From positions 41,110 through 105,109 of the forward strand of contig CAJTVQ010000009.1 in NCBI GenBank assembly GCA_910579935.1: a stretch of 64,000 bases of DNA. The letters are read 5' to 3'. How positions within the stretch are numbered: the stretch's first letter is position 1; each line of letters begins with the position of its first letter. The notes below the pieces were generated by a model. That model made no database searches, had not been told where the DNA came from, and saw only the letters and a list, made by a program, of their open reading frames with translations. Both the position numbers and the translations under genes were made by a program. This stretch comes from an uncultured Lachnospiraceae bacterium. Lineage in GTDB: Bacteria > Bacillota > Clostridia > Lachnospirales > Lachnospiraceae. Positions 34,355 to 42,520 of this stretch are shown piece after piece.

Positions 34355-35362
34355 ATGCAGAAAGTTATATTGGGAAAAACAAAGCTGGAGGTAAGCAGGA
34401 ACGGCTTCGGTGCGCTGCCGATACAGCGGATATCCAAGCGGGAGGCAGTTTATCTTCTTCAGAAAGCGTTTTATAACGGTATCAATTATTTTGATACGGC
34501 AAGATGGTATACGGACAGTGAGGAGAAGCTGGGTGCGGCATTTTCCTATATCCGTGATAAAATTATAATCAGTACGAAGACCGGTGCCCAGGACGCGGAA
34601 GGTTTTTGGAAAGATCTGGATACAAGTCTGAAAATGCTTCAGACGGATTATATAGATATTTACCAGTTCCACAATCCGGCATTCTGTCCGAAGCCGGGAG
34701 ATGGATCAGGATTGTATGATGCCATGGAAGAAGCGAAGAAGCAGGGAAAAATCCGTCATATCGGTATTACAAACCATAGACTTGCCGTGGCGAAAGAAGC
34801 GATCGGGTCGGATCTGTATGAAACCTTGCAGTTTCCGTTTTCCTACCTTGCAGGGGAACCGGATATGGAAATCGTGAATCTGTGCAAAGAAAAGGAAATC
34901 GGATTCATTGCGATGAAAGCCCTGTCGGGAGGCCTGATCACCAATTCGGCCCTCGCATATGCGTATATGGCACAGTTTGACCACGTGGCTCCCATATGGG
35001 GTATCCAGCGGGAAAACGAACTGGATGAGTTTTTGTCATATCAGGAAAATCCGCCTGTACTGACAGCGCGGATGGAAGCAGAGATCCAAAAAGAAAAGAC
35101 GGAACTGGCAGGTGATTTCTGCCGCGGATGCGGTTACTGTATGCCCTGTCCGGCCGGTATCGAAATCAATAATTGCGCGCGGATGAGTCTGCTGCTGCGC
35201 AGGGCGCCCAAAGAGGGATATCTGAGTGCGGAATGGCAGGAGAAGATGAAAAAGATTGAAGGATGCCTGCACTGCGGTAAATGCAAGGGAAAGTGTCCTT
35301 ACGGACTGGACACCCCGTCACTTTTGGAAAAAAATTATGAGGATTATAAAACTTTTTTGTAA
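34355..35362 (+). CDS. Aldo/keto reductase with C-terminal [4Fe-4S] domain
   Basis: A 335-residue AKR-superfamily oxidoreductase. The NADPH barrel shows the catalytic Asp and Tyr in YFDTARWYTDSE, Lys in IIISTKTG and His in IYQFHNP. A ferredoxin-like tail (from about residue 255) has CRGCGYCMPCPAGIEI and CLHCGKCKGKCPYGLDTP, supporting two iron-sulfur clusters. Such AKR-ferredoxin fusions are widespread in anaerobes; substrates are mostly unknown. The ATG at 34355 follows GGGAAAGG; a TGT-TATAAT extended -10 at 34261-34269 drives it. It lies 50 bp before the Cache chemoreceptor gene with no terminator between, so co-transcription is possible. Confidence 0.9.
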   Translation: MQKVILGKTKLEVSRNGFGALPIQRISKREAVYLLQKAFYNGINYFDTARWYTDSEEKLGAAFSYIRDKIIISTKTGAQDAEGFWKDLDTSLKMLQTDYIDIYQFHNPAFCPKPGDGSGLYDAMEEAKKQGKIRHIGITNHRLAVAKEAIGSDLYETLQFPFSYLAGEPDMEIVNLCKEKEIGFIAMKALSGGLITNSALAYAYMAQFDHVAPIWGIQRENELDEFLSYQENPPVLTARMEAEIQKEKTELAGDFCRGCGYCMPCPAGIEINNCARMSLLLRRAPKEGYLSAEWQEKMKKIEGCLHCGKCKGKCPYGLDTPSLLEKNYEDYKTFL

Positions 35363-35411
35363 ATGATGGCTTTTTATGTATTTATCACAATGGAGAGGGA
35401 GAAACGTAAAA

Positions 35412-37466
35412 ATGACAGTGACGGAAGAACATACAAGTCTGTCTGCGGGGCGAAAACGGAGCCTCAGCGGAAGGATTTTAAGGAACATTACCCTGAATAT
35501 TCTGGTATTGGTGGTCATATGCTGCGTGATCATGGCGTTTTCCATGCAGTCTTTGGCCAACAGCATCCTTTTGGACAGTCTGCAACCCATGGTTCGGCAG
35601 TCGGCCAAAACCGTGGAGGCGAACATCCATATGATGGCAGACCGGATGATGACGATTGCCGGTGATTTGCGGATGACCGGCGTTGTCTCTTCTGACAGCG
35701 CCGGGGGAGCAAGGACGGTAAGAGAGGACGCGGAGAGGATCATGGAAAACCGGAAGGCGGTTTTGACGGAAGCCGCCGAGATTTATGAATTGTATACCAT
35801 TGCATTATATGACCTGGAGGGACGGCTGGTCCAGGGGATTGACGGTGCGCCGGAAAGTCTTGACGGTAATTTTTTTGCCCTGCTTAAGGAAACGGATAAT
35901 CTGACTACGGATTCCGGCACTATTTTTCAGGGAAAGCTTGGCATTACCATGGGTATGCCGGTAAAAGAAGGGGAAGGCGGGGACAGGACCACTTCCCTGT
36001 ATGTGGTAGGGGTTTATAAATATGACGCTCTTAATGATGTCATAAGCAGCATCAATCTGGGGAAGAATGGCATGGCCTACATGGTGAACCGGGAAGGGAT
36101 CGTTACCGGGCATCCGGACCAGGCAGTGGTTCTTGGGCAGAGTACGCTCCATGAGATCAGCGGCGGCAATGAAGATGCCATCAGCCGGGCGACTACCGGG
36201 GAAACGGGCTCCACGGAATTTTCCATTGACGGCAGGCAGATGCTGGTGGCTTTTTCTCCGATCCGCGGCACCCAGTGGTCCCTGGTCATCCAGGTTCCAA
36301 AATCCGACTATAATGAGCTGATTAACGGAGCAGTGCTGGCGGACGTGTTATTTACCCTGGCAGTGCTGGCTGTATCCATCCTGCTGGTTTTGCGCCTGGC
36401 CCGTTCTATTTCCCGTCCGGTTAAAGGAGTTACTGACCGGATGGTGGCCCTTTCTGACGGGGATCTGCATACGGAGATGGTTTCTGTCAGTTCCGGGGAC
36501 GAACTGGAGGTATTGGCCAGGACACTGAAGGACACGGTGGAAAGCGTTAACCAGTACATATCGGATATCGAGCAGGTTTTGACTCAGGTTGCGGACGGTA
36601 ATCTGCGGGTAGAGCCGCAAAAGAATTATAAGGGTGATTTTTCCCTGATCCGGGGCAGTTTGACGGCAATCATCAAATCCATGAATGAAACCATATGGGA
36701 TTTCCGTTCCGCCGCTTTCCGGCTTGCCCGAATGGCTGAAGAACTGAGCGGGCAGTCCGGCCAGCTACATCAGGCATCCGTGGAACAGAACCAGTCCGCT
36801 GAAGAGCTGGTTGACGAAGTATCCCATGTAAAGAGACAGCTGTCCGGTGTGGCGGAAAGCAGCAGCCAGACCCAGCGAAAAACAGGAGAGATTACGGAGT
36901 GTATCCAGAAAGCAAATTCCCAGATGGAGGCTCTTTCCGGCGCCATGGATGATATCAGCGCCAATGTACTGGAAATCACGAAGATTGCCAAATCAATTGA
37001 GGATATTGCTTTCCAAACCAATATTCTGGCTCTTAACGCTTCCGTGGAAGCGGCACGGGCCGGAAGCGCAGGAAAAGGATTTGCCGTGGTAGCCGACGAA
37101 GTCCGGGAGCTGGCGGTTAAAAGCGCCGGGGCTGCAAAGAACGCCACGGCTATAATAACGAACACAAGAGCCTTGATCCATACCGGTGTAGAGCTGAATG
37201 CCGATACTGCCAGGTCCCTGAAGGAGGTCTCGGATGTTTCCGGCCAGATCAGCGAGATTTCAGACCAGCTGGCGGAAGCGGTGCATGGACAGGAGGACGC
37301 CCTGGCCATTATGGAAGAACGGATCGGAACCATTTCTTCCATAGCTGACAGGAACCTTCAGAATGCGGAAGGGACGAAACAGTCCAGCGGACTGCTGGCA
37401 AAGGAAGCGGAGAAGCTCCAGTTCCAGGTGAAAAAATTTATTTTAAAGGAGGGGCATGTTCAATGA
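35412..37466 (+). CDS. Transmembrane chemoreceptor (Cache-HAMP-MCP)
   Basis: A 684-residue methyl-accepting chemotaxis protein. A membrane helix at about residues 18-45 precedes an extracellular dCache-like ligand domain (about 46-305, with ELYTIALYDLEGRLVQG and GKNGMAYMVNREGIVTGHPD), then a second helix (about 310-335), HAMP and a second HAMP-like segment. The signalling domain has the tip DIAFQTNILALNASVEAARAG. The ATG at 35412 was chosen after GGAGAGGGAG. The gene overlaps the following FMN-binding lipoprotein gene by 4 bp, which suggests coupled synthesis of receptor and lipoprotein. The ligand is unknown; redox-active flavin-linked sensing is an inference from the neighbour. Confidence 0.93.
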   Translation: MTVTEEHTSLSAGRKRSLSGRILRNITLNILVLVVICCVIMAFSMQSLANSILLDSLQPMVRQSAKTVEANIHMMADRMMTIAGDLRMTGVVSSDSAGGARTVREDAERIMENRKAVLTEAAEIYELYTIALYDLEGRLVQGIDGAPESLDGNFFALLKETDNLTTDSGTIFQGKLGITMGMPVKEGEGGDRTTSLYVVGVYKYDALNDVISSINLGKNGMAYMVNREGIVTGHPDQAVVLGQSTLHEISGGNEDAISRATTGETGSTEFSIDGRQMLVAFSPIRGTQWSLVIQVPKSDYNELINGAVLADVLFTLAVLAVSILLVLRLARSISRPVKGVTDRMVALSDGDLHTEMVSVSSGDELEVLARTLKDTVESVNQYISDIEQVLTQVADGNLRVEPQKNYKGDFSLIRGSLTAIIKSMNETIWDFRSAAFRLARMAEELSGQSGQLHQASVEQNQSAEELVDEVSHVKRQLSGVAESSSQTQRKTGEITECIQKANSQMEALSGAMDDISANVLEITKIAKSIEDIAFQTNILALNASVEAARAGSAGKGFAVVADEVRELAVKSAGAAKNATAIITNTRALIHTGVELNADTARSLKEVSDVSGQISEISDQLAEAVHGQEDALAIMEERIGTISSIADRNLQNAEGTKQSSGLLAKEAEKLQFQVKKFILKEGHVQ

Positions 37467-37903
37467 AACGGATGATCAGCGGAGTTATGGTTCTGTTAAT
37501 GGTGGCGCTTCTGACTGGCTGCGGCGAAACGGGTGGTCTTCAGGATGGCTACTATACTGCCCAGGCTTCTGACTATAATTTTGGCTGGAAGGAATACATT
37601 ACCATCATGGTTAAGGGAGGCAGCATTGTTTCCGTGGAATATAATGCGGAAAATCCCAGCGGCTTTATCAAGAGCTGGGATAATGCCTATATGCAGACTA
37701 TGCTGCACACCAACGGCACTTATCCCAACGAGTATACCCGCTATTATGCGGGGCAGTTTTTGGAAAGCCAGGGGGAAGGGGAAATTGATGCCATAACCGG
37801 GGCTTCTACTTCTCACGGTTCTTTTCAGAAACTGGCTGCGGCCGTGCTGGAACAGGCCAGAAAGGGTGATTCCGAAATTGTAGTTGTGGATACGGGCCAT
37901 TAG
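37463..37903 (+). CDS. FMN-binding lipoprotein
   Basis: A 146-residue secreted lipoprotein: signal peptide with lipobox LLTGC (Cys near 20), then an FMN-binding domain with the flavinylation motif DAITGASTSHG near residues 110-120, in which the Thr would carry covalently bound FMN through ApbE. Related domains appear in RnfG and in PplA-type extracellular electron transfer proteins. No apbE is present in the window. The ATG lies in the last codons of the chemoreceptor gene (ATGA overlap). A strong terminator closes the unit. It may shuttle electrons at the cell surface or act as the redox input to the receptor. Confidence 0.88.
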   Translation: MKRMISGVMVLLMVALLTGCGETGGLQDGYYTAQASDYNFGWKEYITIMVKGGSIVSVEYNAENPSGFIKSWDNAYMQTMLHTNGTYPNEYTRYYAGQFLESQGEGEIDAITGASTSHGSFQKLAAAVLEQARKGDSEIVVVDTGH

Positions 37904-37929
37904 AACATAGTTATAGATTAATGAGAGGC

Positions 37930-37965
37930 AGGCTGTCAAAGACTCAGGGTCGGACAGCCTTTTTG
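37930..37965 (+). terminator. Terminator after the FMN-lipoprotein gene
   Basis: AGGCTGTC (37930-37937) pairs with GACAGCCT (37953-37960), followed by TTTTG. Confidence 0.85.
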
Positions 37966-38020
37966 TTATGCTGCTTTCTGACGGATCCTGCAGCGGCAGA
38001 GTCAATAAAGTATTTTCTGC

Positions 38021-38031
38021 ATAATGATAAT
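38021..38031 (+). promoter_or_regulatory. Possible Fur-type half site before feoA
   Basis: ATAATGATAAT resembles the repeated hexamer of Fur boxes (GATAAT units) and lies 29 bp before the feoA start. Only one side of the palindrome is recognisable, so the assignment is tentative. Confidence 0.3.
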
Positions 38032-38059
38032 AGAGAGCGGGTTGGGGAGGGGATATGGC

Positions 38060-38329
38060 ATGGAAGTGAGGATAGGCAGGCTGTCTGCCCTGCGTCCCGG
38101 GCAGCGCGGGCGGATTGCCGGGATGCACGTGGCGGAGAATATCGGGCAGCGGCTCAGGGATATGGGATTCGTGCGGGGAGCAGTGATAGAATGTGTATAT
38201 GCCAGTCCGTTCGGCGATCCCGTGGCATATTTTGTGAAGGGAACTCTGATAGCAGTCAGAAATGAAGATGCGGAAAATATAGAGGTAGAAGTGGAAGGCG
38301 GCGGAAGGGGGCATGAAAAATGGGCTTAA
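38060..38329 (+). CDS. feoA: Ferrous iron transport protein FeoA
   Basis: An 89-residue SH3-like FeoA-domain protein (RLSALRPGQRGRIAGM, IGQRLRDMGFVRGAVIECVY, GTLIAVRNEDAENIEVE). It accompanies FeoB and is thought to modulate its activity. ATG 38060 lies 6 nt after GGGGAGGGG. The gene overlaps feoB by 10 bp, indicating tight coupling. No FeoC gene is seen. Confidence 0.93.
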   Translation: MEVRIGRLSALRPGQRGRIAGMHVAENIGQRLRDMGFVRGAVIECVYASPFGDPVAYFVKGTLIAVRNEDAENIEVEVEGGGRGHEKWA

Positions 38330-40242
38330 GCAATGTTTCGACAGGAATGGGTGCGATGGATTCCGGTCTGGAAATAAAAAAGAAAAGAGAGAATGATATC
38401 ATAGTGGCTTTGGCGGGAAATCCGAATGTAGGGAAAAGCACGGTATTCAATACCATGACGGGACTGCATCAGCATACCGGTAACTGGGCGGGGAAAACGG
38501 TGACAAATGCGCAGGGATATGCATTCCATGGGAAACAGGGATATGTATTGGTGGATATTCCCGGCTGTTATTCTTTACATACGCGTTCCGCAGAAGAGGA
38601 AGTTGCAAAGGATTTTATCTGTTCCGGCGTGCCCGACGTAGTGGCGGTTGTCTGTGATGCGGTATGCCTGGAACGGAATATGGGGCTGGTACTTCAGATA
38701 TTGGAACTGACAAACCGGGTAGTGGTCTGTGTGAATCTGATGGACGAGGCCGAAAAGAAACATATCAGAATTGATTTACGGGGACTGCAGGAAAGGCTGG
38801 GTGTTCCGGTGGTGGGTATGGCGGCAAGGGAAGGCCTGGGGATGGAAGCAGTGTACGGGGCCATTGATGCGGCAGCAGAAAAAAGAGGAAACAAAGGAAA
38901 GGAAGCAGAGGAGAACCGCGGGAAAAGATACGGAAAAGGGCAGGAGACAGATGCAGCGGCAGAGCTTTGCCGCGGGCTGGTCAAATATGAGGACGACGGC
39001 TATTTGGAACCTGACAGAAAAAAGGACCGGATTTTTACGGGAAAGAGAACGGCGGTACCGATCATGTTTCTGTTTCTGCTCGGGACTTTCTGGCTGACGA
39101 TCGTGGGAGCCAATTATCCATCGGAATTGCTGCGGACATTTTTTGCATGGGCGGAAAAAAGACTGATGGAGGGGTTTATATATCTGGGGGTACCCAAACT
39201 GCTGCGGGAGATGTTCCTATACGGCGTTTACCGTGTGGTAACCTGGATCGTGGCGGTAATGCTGCCGCCCATGGCCATTTTTTTCCCGTTGTTTACCATC
39301 ATGGAGGATTCGGGATACCTGCCCCGTGTGGCGTTTAATCTGGATAAGTGTTTCCGGAAGTGCCATGCATGCGGAAAACAGAGTCTTACAATGGCAATGG
39401 GATTTGGGTGTAATGCTGCAGGCGTGGTGGGATGCCGTATTATTGATTCCCCCCGGGAACGGCTGATTGCCATGATCACGAATAGCTTAGTCCCGTGTAA
39501 CGGGAGATTTCCAACACTGATCGCAATTATTCTGATGTTTTTTGCGGGAGGTACGGCAGGAACCGAAAGGTCTTTGATTTCGGCATTCGTACTGGCGGGT
39601 TTTGTTATGCTGGGCATAGGCATGACCTTTTTGGTTTCGTGGCTGCTGTCTGTTACGGTGCTGAAAGGGGTTCCGTCCTCTTTTGTCCTGGAACTGCCTC
39701 CATACCGGAAGCCGCAGATCGGAAGGGTTATCGTGCGGTCCGTTTGCGACAGAACGATATTTGTACTGGGGCGTGCCGTGGCAGCAGCAGCTCCGGCAGG
39801 AATCGTGATATGGCTGTTTGCAAATATACGGGTCTGTGACGTGACGCTGCTGTCTTTTCTGGCGGATGCATTGGAGCCTCTGGCGTCCCTGATGGGATTG
39901 GACGGCGTCATTCTTCTGGCATTTATATTAGGTATGCCTGCAAATGAAATCGTAGTGCCGGTTATGATCATGGCATATCTGTCACAGGGGACACTGACGG
40001 AGATAAGTGACAGGAACATTTTAAAGCAGCTGCTTGTGGACAATGGGTGGACCTGGATAACGGCAGTGAGTACCATGCTGTTTTCGCTGTTCCACTGGCC
40101 CTGTGCCACGACCTGTATGACCATCCGTAAAGAGTCGGGAAGTCTGAAGTGGACGCTGGCTTCCCTGCTGGTGCCGACGGTATTGGGGGGCGCCCTGTGT
40201 ATGGTTTTTAATTTTACGGCAAAACATATTATGATTTTATAA
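38320..40242 (+). CDS. feoB: Ferrous iron transporter FeoB
   Basis: A 640-residue GTP-dependent Fe(II) transporter. The cytosolic G domain carries G1 GNPNVGKST, the G3 region DIPGCYSL and G4 NLMDEAEKK. A helical GDI-like stretch rich in Lys and Glu follows (about residues 165-225), then about ten membrane helices with the gate motifs GFGCNAAGVVGCRI and NSLVPCNGRFPTL. It is shorter than the usual 700-770 residues, mostly through a compact soluble part. Reading frame and membrane motifs are intact. With feoA it forms the ferrous uptake operon expected for an anaerobe. Confidence 0.95.
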   Translation: MGLSNVSTGMGAMDSGLEIKKKRENDIIVALAGNPNVGKSTVFNTMTGLHQHTGNWAGKTVTNAQGYAFHGKQGYVLVDIPGCYSLHTRSAEEEVAKDFICSGVPDVVAVVCDAVCLERNMGLVLQILELTNRVVVCVNLMDEAEKKHIRIDLRGLQERLGVPVVGMAAREGLGMEAVYGAIDAAAEKRGNKGKEAEENRGKRYGKGQETDAAAELCRGLVKYEDDGYLEPDRKKDRIFTGKRTAVPIMFLFLLGTFWLTIVGANYPSELLRTFFAWAEKRLMEGFIYLGVPKLLREMFLYGVYRVVTWIVAVMLPPMAIFFPLFTIMEDSGYLPRVAFNLDKCFRKCHACGKQSLTMAMGFGCNAAGVVGCRIIDSPRERLIAMITNSLVPCNGRFPTLIAIILMFFAGGTAGTERSLISAFVLAGFVMLGIGMTFLVSWLLSVTVLKGVPSSFVLELPPYRKPQIGRVIVRSVCDRTIFVLGRAVAAAAPAGIVIWLFANIRVCDVTLLSFLADALEPLASLMGLDGVILLAFILGMPANEIVVPVMIMAYLSQGTLTEISDRNILKQLLVDNGWTWITAVSTMLFSLFHWPCATTCMTIRKESGSLKWTLASLLVPTVLGGALCMVFNFTAKHIMIL

Positions 40243-40257
40243 AATGCCTGCTAAAAG

Positions 40258-40286
40258 TTGACAAAATGGAATAAACTTTATATTCT
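40258..40286 (+). promoter_or_regulatory. Promoter of the TraX-like gene
   Basis: TTGACA (40258-40263) and TATTCT (40281-40286) with 17-bp spacing, located between feoB and the next gene. Confidence 0.65.
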
Positions 40287-40333
40287 TATTTATTAACAGG
40301 GAAATATAGAGACAGGAAAACGGGGAGGAAGAA

Positions 40334-41167
40334 ATGGAACATTCGTTAGCACCGGTAAAAGAAAAGACAGAGAACGCAGGAAGAGCGGATGACGGAAAGA
40401 AGGACGGAAAGAAAGGGATAAGCGGAAGCACGCTGAAGCTGATCGCGATCATTGCCATGTTCATTGACCATACAGGGGCGATTATTATAGAAAGGATGCT
40501 GATGGAGGCGGTGAAGGAAGGGACGAATCTGACTATGCTGGCCGGACTGGGGACGCTGGATATGGTGCTTCGTCTGACAGGCAGACTGGGATTCCCGATT
40601 TTCTGCTATCTGCTGATCGAGGGTTTTCAGTATACGAAGAATGTATGGAAGTATGCGGGCAGGCTGTTCCTGTTTGCATTGGTTTCGGAGGTGCCGTTTG
40701 ATCTGGGTTTTACAGGCAGTCCTTTTTATCTGGAATACCAAAATGTATTCTTTACATTGTTTATCGGACTGCTGGTTTTGATCGGATTCCGTCTGGCGGA
40801 AGAGAAGACGGGAGGAAACAGGGTGATCCGTATTTTGCTCAGCCTCCTGGCCCTGGCGGCGGGAGCAGGCGCTGCGCAGCTGCTTAAGACAGACTATGCT
40901 GCCACTGGTGTGCTGACAATTGCTGTCATGTATATATGCCGCAGGAAAAAAATGTTGGAAACGGGGCTTGGGTGCGCTGTGCTGACTGTGATGAATCCGA
41001 TTGAGATAACTGCCTTTTTTGTCATGATTCCGGTACATATGTATAACGGAAAGCGGGGATGGAATATCAAATGGCTCTTTTATGCTTTTTATCCGCTCCA
41101 TATCCTTTTGCTGTACGGGATTGCGTGTGCATTGGGGCTTGGACAGGTGATGCTGCGGTTAGGGTGA
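40334..41167 (+). CDS. TraX-family membrane protein
   Basis: A 277-residue membrane protein of the TraX family (PF05857). After a charged, Lys/Glu-rich cytoplasmic N-terminus of 33 residues there are about eight membrane helices, beginning with the family motif TLKLIAIIAMFIDHTGA and the LTGRLGFPIFCYLLIEGF segment. TraX of conjugative plasmids acetylates pilin, but chromosomal members in Firmicutes are found outside conjugation systems and their role is unsettled. No conjugation genes lie nearby. AGGAAGAA serves as ribosome site. The following zinc-ribbon gene begins 19 bp later and is likely co-transcribed. Confidence 0.85.
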   Translation: MEHSLAPVKEKTENAGRADDGKKDGKKGISGSTLKLIAIIAMFIDHTGAIIIERMLMEAVKEGTNLTMLAGLGTLDMVLRLTGRLGFPIFCYLLIEGFQYTKNVWKYAGRLFLFALVSEVPFDLGFTGSPFYLEYQNVFFTLFIGLLVLIGFRLAEEKTGGNRVIRILLSLLALAAGAGAAQLLKTDYAATGVLTIAVMYICRRKKMLETGLGCAVLTVMNPIEITAFFVMIPVHMYNGKRGWNIKWLFYAFYPLHILLLYGIACALGLGQVMLRLG

Positions 41168-41186
41168 GTTTGCGGAGGTAATGGTT

Positions 41187-41591
41187 ATGAAAGAGAAGTT
41201 TATCCGGTTTATGCAGGGAAGATACGGCGCTTATGGGCAGGATTCCATGAACCGCTTCCTGTTGGTCAGTGCGATGGCAGTAATGTTTGTATCTGTATTT
41301 ACGAAATGGGATTTGTTGTATGCCATTGCTTTGGCCCTGCTCATATATGTGTATTTCCGAATGTTTTCTAAGAATTATACGAAGCGGTATGCGGAAAACC
41401 AGGCATTTATAAGATATACATCAAGGATCAGGACCTTTTGGTCTTCTCAGAAGAAGCTGATGGTGCAGAGGAAGACTTATCATATTTATAAATGCCCCGG
41501 CTGCCGGCAGAAAATACGGATACCCCGCGGAAAGGGGAAAGTTGCCGTGCGCTGCCCGAAATGCAATACGGAATTTATTAAGAAGAGCTGA
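41187..41591 (+). CDS. Small membrane protein with C-terminal zinc ribbon
   Basis: This 134-residue protein has two adjacent membrane helices (about residues 24-60) and a cytosolic C-terminus with a zinc-ribbon of the form CPGC followed 17-18 residues later by CPKC (KCPGCRQKIRIPRGKGK, then RCPKCNTEF). The function is unknown; similar proteins in Lachnospiraceae accompany various membrane genes. The ATG at 41187 is 8 nt after GGAGG; ATG 41181 would be too close. The stop codon is part of the terminator hairpin. Confidence 0.78.
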   Translation: MKEKFIRFMQGRYGAYGQDSMNRFLLVSAMAVMFVSVFTKWDLLYAIALALLIYVYFRMFSKNYTKRYAENQAFIRYTSRIRTFWSSQKKLMVQRKTYHIYKCPGCRQKIRIPRGKGKVAVRCPKCNTEFIKKS

Positions 41592-41610
41592 ATTCTCAGC
41601 TCTTCTGTTT
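41581..41610 (+). terminator. Terminator of the TraX/zinc-ribbon operon
   Basis: AGAAGAGCTGA (41581-41591) and TCAGCTCTTCT (41596-41606) form a perfect 11-bp stem with a 4-nt loop, followed by GTTT. It may work on both strands for the convergent gene. Confidence 0.8.
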
Positions 41611-41640
41611 ATACACGGGGCGCAAAGGCCGGCAGATAAA

Positions 41641-42312
41641 TTAAACGCATTTCACTTCCAGATATCCCAGAAGTTTGCTCATGTCATAGTGATCCAGTAC
41701 ACCCAGGGTCGGATCATAGAACGTACCGTCATAATGAACCAGATAATGGCAGAAACGTCCCATTTTCTCCATCATGATACAGCATTTCGGAAGAGTTGCT
41801 TCCTGGCCTTCGGTATACATAATGATGTCCGTATGGTCGAGGCCGTAGTAGTTGAGGGCGGAGATAACTCTCCCCATGGTTCCCTGCCATTGGCGGCAGT
41901 CCATAACACTGATGACTTCTGCGATGGTTACGCCTGCCAGCATGGCTACACAGGTTTGTCCGCACAGGCCGTCTTCTGGCTGTACGATAATTTCCACGCT
42001 GTCGATATTGCGGATCGGCTTATCGAAGCTGTAAGGGCTGTTCTGATTCATCTGAATCAGGCTGCCAGATACGTGAAGCAGAATCTTGTGTGTTTTGGTG
42101 ATATCCACATGGGATACGGATTCCTCGTCCAAATGGATTTTGTAATTTCCTTTTTCCTCGGGGAGAAGCTCGCAGGTGATGATCTTGTTGTCCAGCACAA
42201 GGTCGCCGTTGATCACTTCTCTTTGCTTGCATACTTCCCAGATGTTGAACGGGATGCGTATGGTGTGGACTCCGTCCAGTTTTTCAATCTTACCATTAAA
42301 AAAATACCTCAT
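41641..42312 (-). CDS. DUF1905-like domain fused to C39-like cysteine peptidase
   Basis: A 223-residue cytosolic protein. The N-terminal half (residues 1-95, MRYFFNGKIEKLDGVHTI...RIPFNIWEV) resembles the small beta-barrel DUF1905. The C-terminal half (about 105-220) has the papain-like arrangement of C39-type peptidases: the Gln-Cys pair in LCGQTCVAMLAGV, the His in GRFCHYLVHYDG and the Asp in FYDPTLGVLD. Nearby transporter or bacteriocin genes that would explain a C39 enzyme are absent. The ATG at 42312 follows AGGAGG at ideal distance. A housekeeping or defence proteolytic role cannot be decided. Confidence 0.65.
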   Translation of the reverse strand: MRYFFNGKIEKLDGVHTIRIPFNIWEVCKQREVINGDLVLDNKIITCELLPEEKGNYKIHLDEESVSHVDITKTHKILLHVSGSLIQMNQNSPYSFDKPIRNIDSVEIIVQPEDGLCGQTCVAMLAGVTIAEVISVMDCRQWQGTMGRVISALNYYGLDHTDIIMYTEGQEATLPKCCIMMEKMGRFCHYLVHYDGTFYDPTLGVLDHYDMSKLLGYLEVKCV

Positions 42313-42520
42313 TTTGAACCTCCTATACATTGCTTTCAGTCATGCTATAAAATAAATTTAACAGATTTTTCGGTTTATGAAAACACTTTCATGAAAATTT
42401 TTTTGCATTTAGACCTTTTTTTGTTATAATAAATGTAATTCATGAATGTGATTCATGTAAATAGCGGGTGCATTTGCAATGGAGTTGTGACTGTGGAAGA
42501 AAGGACAGGAGGCGGTGGCT

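Noticed and set aside
39228..40124. Open frame of 298 codons antisense to feoB
   Set aside because: feoB is fully supported by motifs; the antisense frame shows low-complexity composition and no domain.
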